This document shows, one piece after another, positions 6,270 through 12,188 of a DNA stretch of 12,188 nucleotides. A program made the translations under genes and the position numbers. The DNA lies in assembly GCA_905479595.1 (NCBI GenBank), contig CAJQND010000231.1, forward strand, positions 1 through 12,188, given 5' to 3'. The stretch comes from an uncultured Hyphomicrobiales bacterium (lineage in GTDB: Bacteria; Pseudomonadota; Alphaproteobacteria; Rhizobiales; CAJQND01). The notes under the pieces are model-generated. The model was not told the DNA's origin. It saw only the letters and a program-made list of their open reading frames with translations, and did not search any database. Within the stretch, counting starts at the first letter, position 1, and every line of letters starts with the position of its first letter.

Positions 6270-8346
6270 TCCAGATATGCACATCGTGGAACGTGCCGCC
6301 ACCAACCGGCGCGGGCACGTCCGCACCAACCAGGGAATTAATACCGCAACCATCTTCAAAGGCATGATTAGGCCAGATAGATTCAGCAATCGTTACACCT
6401 TCAAGAACCCCGTCGAATGCGCGGGCATGCAGACGCACCTGACCGCGGGGATTGCCGATTATGATCTTTTGACCATCGTCCAACCCCAGCCGTTCCATAT
6501 CGTCGGGGTGAATGAACAATTCTGGGCGACCTTCTTTTTCGATAGAGCCTGGGGTTTCGTTAAAGGTGGAATTCAAAAAACTGCGCGCTGGTGAAGTGGC
6601 CATGCGGAATGGATGGTCTGCATCGGCATTTTCAATCACCGGCCAATGGTCCGGCATGGCGGGCATGGCGGCGCAATCACCATAATTGGTAACCTGGGGA
6701 CGGAAAAACGCGTTTTCCCATTCCGGTGCAAACCGGAATTTGCCATCGGGGTGGCCAAATCCTTTGATAAAATGCGCAGTGTCAAATTCCGGTTGCACAT
6801 CGCGCCAGCGCTCTGATTCAAGATCACTTAATGTTCCCCAACCGCTCTCGCTCAAGGTATCATCGATGAGCTCTCGCGGTGTCATGGTGAAGCCGCGATG
6901 CTTCGCCCCGAGCCTTTCTGCCAGCCCCACAAGCACATCATGATTGGAGAGGCACTCACCTGGTGCTTCCACCAGTTTCGGCCCAAACATTATATGCTGA
7001 TGGCCGCCGCCCTGATACAAATCGTCATGCTCCAGAAACATTGTGGCTGGCAATACGATGTCTGCCAGCGCCGCGGTTTCTGTCATAAATTGCTCATGAA
7101 CGCAGGTAAATAAATCTTCGCGGGCAAATCCCTGCTTCACCAGGTTTTGTTCCGGCGCAACTGATACCGGGTTGGTATTCTGGGTGAACAGAGCTGTCAC
7201 GGGTGGGCCATTTTTAAGCGCCGCCGCATCGCCTGTCAGTACCCGGCCAATCTGCGACTGATCAAGCCAACGCACGTTCGGGTCTTGCACATCAAGACCT
7301 TCAATCAGGGACTTGTTCCAGTGGTAAATCGCACCATTGGTGTGAAAAGCACCACCACCTTCATGCTGCCAGGCCCCTTTCACCGCAGCAATAGAGGTCA
7401 CTGCATGAATATTTGCTGCGCCATTGCGCTGGCGGGCAAAGCCATAGCCAATTCTGAAATAAACCCTGTCCGTCACGCCGATGGCGGCAGCAAACTCTTC
7501 GATTGCCTCAACGCTCAGGCCAGTGATATCTGCCGCCCATTCTGGCGTTTTATCCGCCAGATGCGCTTCCAGACCAGATGGATCATCTGTGTATCTGGCC
7601 ATATAGGCGCGGTCGGCAGTGCCATCGCGAAACAGAATATGCATAATGGCGCAGGCCAGTGCCCCGTCGGTACCAGGACGCAGAACAAGCCCGGTATCAG
7701 CCTGTTTCATCGTCGATGTCTCATACACATCGATGCAGAAAATCTTGGCTCCACGCTCTTTACGTGCCCGCACGGCATGGGTCATGACATTAACCTGGGT
7801 ATGCACTGGATTAGTGCCCCAGATCACCACCATGTCAGAAGCGGCCATTTCGCGCGGATCCGCTCCAGCCAGCTTGCCGGTTCCTGCCTGATACCCCGCC
7901 CATGGCAGCGAAACACAAAACGTATCATACATTCCGGAATATTTTTTCGCGTGGCGCAGTCGATGAATGCCGTCGCGCATCACCAGTCCCATTGTGCCAG
8001 CGTAATAGTATGGCCAGACAGTCTCCGCCCCATAGCGGGCTTCGGCTTTCAATAATGCCTCAGCAGTTTCATCGAGCGCGTCATCGAAAGATATTTCCTG
8101 CCAGTTGCCCTCGCCTTTTGCCCCTTTGCGTTTGAAGGCTTTGGTAAGCCTGTCAGGGTGATGAATGCGCTCGGCATAGCGCGCAACTTTGGCGCAGATT
8201 ACCCCGGCTGTGTAGCTGTTATCTTTCGCCCCGCGCACCCGGCCAATAGTGTTGGCATCAAGCAGCTCTACTTCGAGCGCGCAAGTTGAGGGACAATCAT
8301 GGGGGCACACGGAATAGCCGGTGCGGATTTCAGGTTTTATATTCAT
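6256..8346 (-). CDS. Molybdopterin-dependent oxidoreductase with one [4Fe-4S] cluster
   Basis: The 696-residue protein belongs to the DMSO reductase superfamily of bis-MGD enzymes. An N-terminal iron-sulfur module has C14, C18, C22 and C51 (CPHDCPSTC, then GVICAKV), with Lys53 after the last cysteine as is common. The central catalytic region includes WPYYYAGTMGLVMRDG, VVIWGTNPVHTQVN and ALFTQNTNPV. The C-terminal molybdopterin-dinucleotide-binding barrel begins about residue 577 (HPFRMATSPARSFLN). There is no twin-arginine signal, so it should act in the cytoplasm. The substrate and the metal-ligand residue are not evident to me. ATG 8346 is the natural start, but the ribosome binding site is weak (AAAAGG, distant). 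It starts 22 bases after the methyltransferase stop and probably shares its transcript. Confidence 0.9.
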   Translation of the reverse strand: MNIKPEIRTGYSVCPHDCPSTCALEVELLDANTIGRVRGAKDNSYTAGVICAKVARYAERIHHPDRLTKAFKRKGAKGEGNWQEISFDDALDETAEALLKAEARYGAETVWPYYYAGTMGLVMRDGIHRLRHAKKYSGMYDTFCVSLPWAGYQAGTGKLAGADPREMAASDMVVIWGTNPVHTQVNVMTHAVRARKERGAKIFCIDVYETSTMKQADTGLVLRPGTDGALACAIMHILFRDGTADRAYMARYTDDPSGLEAHLADKTPEWAADITGLSVEAIEEFAAAIGVTDRVYFRIGYGFARQRNGAANIHAVTSIAAVKGAWQHEGGGAFHTNGAIYHWNKSLIEGLDVQDPNVRWLDQSQIGRVLTGDAAALKNGPPVTALFTQNTNPVSVAPEQNLVKQGFAREDLFTCVHEQFMTETAALADIVLPATMFLEHDDLYQGGGHQHIMFGPKLVEAPGECLSNHDVLVGLAERLGAKHRGFTMTPRELIDDTLSESGWGTLSDLESERWRDVQPEFDTAHFIKGFGHPDGKFRFAPEWENAFFRPQVTNYGDCAAMPAMPDHWPVIENADADHPFRMATSPARSFLNSTFNETPGSIEKEGRPELFIHPDDMERLGLDDGQKIIIGNPRGQVRLHARAFDGVLEGVTIAESIWPNHAFEDGCGINSLVGADVPAPVGGGTFHDVHIWIKPL

Positions 8347-8368
8347 GAGATGAAGCTACAGCCTTTTA

Positions 8369-9211
8369 TTATGGGTTTGAAGCCTTGCGCGCGACAATTC
8401 TTGCACCGCCAATGACCCCTTCTGCAAACATTGTCGCGACGGTGTCATAGAAATCATCCAGACCGGCAGTGACCTCCTTGCCGTGAATGTCTTCATTGCG
8501 CTCCCGCGCGCCACGGAACGCGGCGAGCCGTTCCGCTGTGAATGCTGTCCAGTCGACGCTCATATCCGTAAATTCTTCGACAATCAGTCCGGCATCCTGA
8601 AGCTGGCGGTGATAGGTCTGCGCATCTGGAAGCCAGGGGCACTGCACCTTGGTTTTCAACAGGTCGCGTTGGCGCGCATCCGGTTCGCGCAGTTTGGTAT
8701 AGTCTTCAATGACAATTCGCCCACCGGGCGTCAGCGCTTCATAGCTGAGTTGAAATAATTTCTCTCGCGCCGGAATATGCAAAAAGCACAAGAAGGAGAC
8801 GATTGCATCGAACTGTTGCCCGCTGAGCGGAGCTTCAAGGAAATTGCCACACACATGAGAAACCTGCCCCGGCAACCCACAGCGCGCCGTGAGATGTTCC
8901 GCCAGGGCATTCAGGTCTGGCTGTAGCTCCAGGGCGGTGACCCTACATTTGGCACTATGCGCCAGCCAGCGGGCCGGACCGCCAATGCCCGAACCGATTT
9001 CCAGAACCTTTGAGCCAGCGCCAATCTGCGCCACACGCACCGCGTCATCCACCGCGTTGGTGCCGTGGTAATGATACTGGTCGAACGGCGTCAATTGCTC
9101 CACATTCAAAGCCGCGTCTTCGGCAATACCCAGAGCCAACAATTCATTGTTGATGCGCTCTACCTGATCATAGAGCCGCATGGTTTTCATTGATTGCGTA
9201 TCAGCATCCAT
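8369..9211 (-). CDS. Class I SAM-dependent methyltransferase
   Basis: From ATG 9211 the product has 280 residues. SAM motif I is VLEIGSGIGG (69-78), the acidic residue after the second strand is E95 (TALELQ), motif IV is FDAIVSFLCFLHIP (134-147) and the post-motif strand is LTPGGRIVIEDY (160-171). The C-terminal helices (about 195-275) have the layout of sarcosine/dimethylglycine and phosphoethanolamine N-methyltransferases, with an FDQYHYHGT segment (43-51) before the core. N-methylation of a small amine is therefore plausible but unproven. The open frame continues upstream to 9502, but those 97 residues are antisense to the flavoenzyme gene and unlike this family. GGGAGG nine bases before 9211 sets the start. 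It is the first gene of a two-gene leftward unit. Confidence 0.85.
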   Translation of the reverse strand: MDADTQSMKTMRLYDQVERINNELLALGIAEDAALNVEQLTPFDQYHYHGTNAVDDAVRVAQIGAGSKVLEIGSGIGGPARWLAHSAKCRVTALELQPDLNALAEHLTARCGLPGQVSHVCGNFLEAPLSGQQFDAIVSFLCFLHIPAREKLFQLSYEALTPGGRIVIEDYTKLREPDARQRDLLKTKVQCPWLPDAQTYHRQLQDAGLIVEEFTDMSVDWTAFTAERLAAFRGARERNEDIHGKEVTAGLDDFYDTVATMFAEGVIGGARIVARKASNP

Positions 9212-9263
9212 TGGCGCTAACCTCCCGGTGCAAGATTGGGACCCTCCAGAGGCAGATGCAAGC
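9212..9263. promoter_or_regulatory. 52-base divergent intergenic region
   Basis: The region holds the ribosome binding sites of both neighbours: CCTCCC at 9221-9226 (GGGAGG for the methyltransferase) and AGAGG at 9248-9252 for the FAD oxidase. Little more than 20 bases remain between them, too few for two ordinary separate promoters. At least one promoter must overlap the other gene's leader or coding sequence. I see no convincing -35/-10 pair. Confidence 0.5.
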
Positions 9264-10508
9264 ATGAAACGAAATTTCGATGTCGCCGTGATTGGTGCAG
9301 GAGCGGTGGGCTGCGCATGCGCCCTGTGGAACCAGGATACCGGACTGGATGTGGCCCTCATCGACAAATCTGGTCCAACAGACGCCGCTTCATACGGCAA
9401 TGCCGGTATTTTCTCTGTAACCGGTTTTGCGCCCCTTAACTCACCCGGCCTCATTCGTCGCTTGCCAAAGCTGATGTTCGACAATGACAGTCCGCTCTCC
9501 ATCGACTGGGTTTATGCGCTGACCCATCTGCCATGGATGTTGAAATTTCTACGCGCCTGCGCACCTGATAAAGTCGCCCACATTACCGAACAACTCGCCA
9601 ATATCACCAATCATGTGGAAGCAGGCTTTATGCCCCTGGCAAAACGCGCCGGGGCTGAAGATCTGATAAAAGATATCGCCTCAATCTATATCTATTCCAC
9701 CAAGGAATATTTTGAGGGCGATGCCGCCAGCATTGAAAGCCGCCGCAGGCTAGGGGCGGATATGGATGTGATTGATCAAGACGAAGTGCACGAGATGGAA
9801 CCGCATCTGCGCGCACCGGTCTACAAAGCGTTAAGGTCAAACGAAAACAAATATATCATCAACCCCGGTGAATATATCGAGAGGCTCAAAAAATGCTTCG
9901 CTTCCGATGGCGGAGAATTCATTAACGCCGCCGCCATGTCGTGCTCTGAACAAGGCGATCAGGTGCAGGTGCGCATTGACGATGGATCTACACTCACCTG
10001 CAACAAACTGGTGATCGCCGCAGGGGCGCATTCGAAGAAAATCGTTGGCTCTGGCGCTGAGAAGTTACCGCTGGATACGGAGCGCGGCTATCACGTTGTT
10101 TATCATGGTGCCCAGTCAAAGCTTACCCGGCCCGTTGGATGGTCAAGCGGTGGACTTTACGCAACGCCTATGGAAACCGGCCTGCGCATTGCAGGAACCG
10201 TTGAGCTTGCCGGGCTGAACAAACCGCCCTCACCGCGCCGCATGGAATACATCGCAGGCATGGCAAACAAGATGTTTGACGGTCTCGGCGAACCGGATGA
10301 AACCTGGATGGGTTTTCGCCCAACGTTACCTGATTCCGTGCCGGTGATTGGTCTAGCACCTGGCAAACGCAATATCCTGCTTGCTTTCGGCCACCAGCAT
10401 CTGGGGCTAACCATGTCCGGCATCACCGGTCGCGTTATTGCCGATCTGGTGCAGGGCCGTGCGCCAAACTTCGATATCTCCGGTTATTCGCCATCGCGTT
10501 TTGGATAA
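9264..10508 (+). CDS. FAD-dependent amino acid oxidoreductase (DadA-like)
   Basis: The 414-residue protein is of the DAO superfamily. An N-terminal Rossmann fold carries GAGAVG (11-16) and the ribose-binding acidic residue D34 at the end of the second strand (VALIDK). ASYGNAG (42-48) follows, as in the small subunit of D-amino acid dehydrogenase (DadA). The C-terminus has GFRPTLPDSVPVIG and LAFGHQHLGLTMSG, which close the FAD site. Such enzymes oxidise D-amino acids or N-substituted amino acids to imines and pass electrons to the respiratory chain; the substrate here is unknown. Start ATG 9264 is chosen because MKRNFDVAVIGAG is the normal N-terminus. Earlier in-frame starts (9180) would lie inside the methyltransferase gene. 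It precedes a dimethylglycine dehydrogenase-like gene by 106 bases, probably one transcript. Confidence 0.87.
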   Translation: MKRNFDVAVIGAGAVGCACALWNQDTGLDVALIDKSGPTDAASYGNAGIFSVTGFAPLNSPGLIRRLPKLMFDNDSPLSIDWVYALTHLPWMLKFLRACAPDKVAHITEQLANITNHVEAGFMPLAKRAGAEDLIKDIASIYIYSTKEYFEGDAASIESRRRLGADMDVIDQDEVHEMEPHLRAPVYKALRSNENKYIINPGEYIERLKKCFASDGGEFINAAAMSCSEQGDQVQVRIDDGSTLTCNKLVIAAGAHSKKIVGSGAEKLPLDTERGYHVVYHGAQSKLTRPVGWSSGGLYATPMETGLRIAGTVELAGLNKPPSPRRMEYIAGMANKMFDGLGEPDETWMGFRPTLPDSVPVIGLAPGKRNILLAFGHQHLGLTMSGITGRVIADLVQGRAPNFDISGYSPSRFG

Positions 10509-10520
10509 ATCTGCAACGTG

Positions 10521-10552
10521 GCTCAACGATGGTGACTTTCTGTCACTTGAGC
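10521..10552 (+). other. Intergenic hairpin between two flavoenzyme genes
   Basis: GTGAC (10532-10536) pairs with GTCAC (10542-10546) around TTTCT. After a one-sided 5-base bulge, GCTCAA (10521-10526) pairs with TTGAGC (10547-10552), giving 11 base pairs in total. No T run follows, so it is not a standard terminator. It could attenuate, stabilise the upstream message or be a protein site. The rest of 10509-10614 shows only the ribosome binding site of the next gene. Confidence 0.4.
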
Positions 10553-10614
10553 ATGGGCGTGGATTGAACCAAAGTGGAAGCTACAAAATTTTGATCTGTC
10601 AGGGGTGCTGAAAA

Positions 10615-12188
10615 ATGAAATCTCATGCAAGGGTTTGTATCGTTGGCGGCGGCGTTATGGGCGTTGGCCTGCTTTATCACCTGGCCGAAGAAGGTTGGGG
10701 CAATGATGTGGTTCTGGTCGAAAAGGGCGAGCTGACTTCGGGCTCAACCTGGCATGCGGCGGGCCAATGCCCGGACTTTGTTGGCTCTCTCTCGCTTGCC
10801 CATATTCATCACTACGGCACCCAGCTTTATCCCAAACTGGAAGAACTCACCGGCCAGTCGGTTTCCTGGCATGGCTGCGGCGGTGTGCGCCTGGCAATTA
10901 CCGACAAAGAAGTCGACTGGTTCAAACATGTAGAGGGCATCAGCAAACTCGTTGGGTATGAGTGCGAAATTGTTGGTCCCGACGAGATCAAGAATTACCA
11001 TCCCTATCTGGACACTTTCGGTGTGAAAGCAGGTTTCATTACGTTCAATGACGGCCATGTGGCACCCGCTGATGTCACCATGGCCATGGCCGCTGGTGCG
11101 CGCCAGATGGGCGCAGAGATTTACCGGCGCAACCGGGTGAGCGATATTAATCTGTTGCCTTCAGGCGAGTGGCAGGTGGTGACAGAAAAGGGCGACATCA
11201 TCTGCGAGCATGTGGTCAACGCCGCTGGCTCTTATGCAGATATTGTCGGCGCATGGACCGGCCATAATGTGCCGATTGCCAATATGCTCCACCATTATCT
11301 GATCACCGAGCCGGTGCAGGCGCTTGTCGATCTCAAAGATGAGTTGCCCGTTGTGCGTGACCCTTATTGCCATTGCTACCTGCGCGAAGAAACTGACGGA
11401 ATTCTAATTGGTCCCTATGAAACTTCCGGCGCGGTGACCTGCTTTGACGATGGGCTTTCCTGGGATTTCGAAAACGAGTTGGTAACACCTGAAGTGGATC
11501 GCCTGCTGCCATGGCTCGAGAAAGCCACGGAGCGCTTCCCGCTGTTTGCTGAAGCAGGCCTTAAATCTGTTATTTCCGGGGCGATTACCCATACGCCTGA
11601 TGCAAACTTCCTGCTTGGGCCCGCTCCGGGTGCTGCCAATTACTGGATGGCCAATGGCGCCTCTATTGGCATCTGTCAGGGCGGTGGCGCAGGCAAATAC
11701 CTCGCCCAGCAAATTGTTCACGGGCAAGCTGAAATCAACATGCTGGAATTCGACCCGCGCCGCTTTGGCGACTGGGCAACGCTGGAATATGCCCGCATCA
11801 CGTCGATACATGATTATCAGAACATGTACACGTGCCTGGCCCCTGGCGAGCAACACGAGCCGGGCCGCCCCGTTCGGGTTTCAACGCTTTATGACCGCTT
11901 GAAAGCCTCTGGCGCGCAGTTCCAGCTGGTCGCCGGGTGGGAACGTGCTCGCTGGTTTGATGCTTCTGGCGACGGCGAGGTCTATTCGTTCCGCCGCTCC
12001 AACTGGTTTGCGCCAGTGGCAGAAGAATGCAAGGCAGTGCGTGAGCGTGTCGGGTTGATGGATCTGTCCACATTTGCCAAATTTGACGTGAGTGGCAAAG
12101 ATGCCGAAGCTCTTTTGAACCGCCTCACCGCAAACAAGGTACCGGCAAAACACGGCGGCGTGGCTCTGACCCACATGCTGACCAAGGC
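10615..12188 (+). CDS. Dimethylglycine/sarcosine dehydrogenase-like protein with GcvT-type domain (3' end outside window)
   Basis: The frame opens at ATG 10615 with AGGGG nine bases upstream and stays open for 524 codons to the right edge. The N-terminal FAD fold has GGGVMG (11-16) and E36. SGSTWHAAG (42-50) contains H47, matching the histidine that carries covalent FAD in dimethylglycine and sarcosine dehydrogenases. The DAO domain runs to about residue 370, followed by the linking FAO_M-type region (about 370-420). A GcvT/aminomethyltransferase-like domain begins at about 422 (STLYDRLKASGAQFQL, then GLMDLSTFAKFDVSG). Enzymes of this design oxidise an N-methyl group and pass the formaldehyde unit to tetrahydrofolate. 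Full members have about 800-850 residues, so roughly 300 are missing here. The exact methylated substrate is open. Confidence 0.9.
   Translation, partial: MKSHARVCIVGGGVMGVGLLYHLAEEGWGNDVVLVEKGELTSGSTWHAAGQCPDFVGSLSLAHIHHYGTQLYPKLEELTGQSVSWHGCGGVRLAITDKEVDWFKHVEGISKLVGYECEIVGPDEIKNYHPYLDTFGVKAGFITFNDGHVAPADVTMAMAAGARQMGAEIYRRNRVSDINLLPSGEWQVVTEKGDIICEHVVNAAGSYADIVGAWTGHNVPIANMLHHYLITEPVQALVDLKDELPVVRDPYCHCYLREETDGILIGPYETSGAVTCFDDGLSWDFENELVTPEVDRLLPWLEKATERFPLFAEAGLKSVISGAITHTPDANFLLGPAPGAANYWMANGASIGICQGGGAGKYLAQQIVHGQAEINMLEFDPRRFGDWATLEYARITSIHDYQNMYTCLAPGEQHEPGRPVRVSTLYDRLKASGAQFQLVAGWERARWFDASGDGEVYSFRRSNWFAPVAEECKAVRERVGLMDLSTFAKFDVSGKDAEALLNRLTANKVPAKHGGVALTHMLTK

Noticed and set aside
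7285..8055. 256-codon plus-strand frame
   Set aside because: It is antisense within the clearly real Mo-enzyme gene, and its translation shows no domain and has shadow-like composition.
9180..9263. Earlier start of the FAD oxidase frame
   Set aside because: The added residues precede the Rossmann fold without family similarity and lie partly inside the methyltransferase gene.
9212..9502. 97-codon N-terminal extension of the methyltransferase frame on the minus strand
   Set aside because: It is antisense to the flavoenzyme N-terminus, has no family resemblance, and the strong GGGAGG site points to ATG 9211.
1..12188. CRISPR array, tRNA/rRNA, insertion sequence or defence island
   Set aside because: No regularly spaced repeats, cloverleaf-like sequence, transposase or terminal repeats, and no nuclease or toxin genes were seen on either strand.

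Overview
This window looks like chromosomal DNA of an alphaproteobacterium, most likely of the Hyphomicrobiales/Rhizobiales or a marine relative. The main reason is the block in its first 4 kb. An AI-2E-type permease, a CDP-alcohol phosphatidyltransferase and a DUF2066 lipid/envelope-type protein run leftward, divergent from purM-purN; I recall this neighbourhood from that group. Base composition is even and moderately GC-rich, and I see no transposase, integrase, tRNA, rRNA or CRISPR array.

Region 1 (1-2063, minus strand) is a probable operon: DUF2066 protein, CDP-alcohol phosphatidyltransferase (TTG start), then an AI-2E/PerM-like permease cut by the left edge. A 157-base divergent gap separates it from region 2 (2221-3938, plus strand). 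Region 2 holds purM and purN, which overlap by 4 bases and encode steps 5 and 3 of de novo purine synthesis. It ends in a clear hairpin terminator at 3952-3984.

Region 3 (3963-5464, minus strand) has three independent small units. The first is a 51-residue single-pass membrane protein with a good ribosome binding site; its stop codon lies in the loop of the purN terminator. The second is a 128-residue exported protein with two cysteines and no family I recognise. The third is a YafY-type HTH-WYL regulator. The WYL gene is divergent from a fax/metaxin-type glutathione S-transferase gene (5559-6269, plus). Between them lies an operator-like array of three identical 9-base half-sites.

Region 4 (6256-12188) looks metabolic. 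A class I methyltransferase and a molybdopterin oxidoreductase form a two-gene leftward unit. They are divergent, across only 52 bases, from two rightward flavoenzyme genes: a DadA-like amino acid oxidase and a dimethylglycine/sarcosine dehydrogenase fused to a GcvT-like domain. The last gene runs off the right edge. The enzyme set suggests turnover of N-methylated amines or amino acids with transfer of one-carbon units to tetrahydrofolate, but the substrate cannot be read from the sequence.

I did not find a demonstrably new defence or mobile system. The parts most worth a second look are the three-half-site operator, the two unrecognised small proteins with the nested inverted repeats near them, and the methyltransferase/Mo-enzyme/FAD-oxidase cluster.
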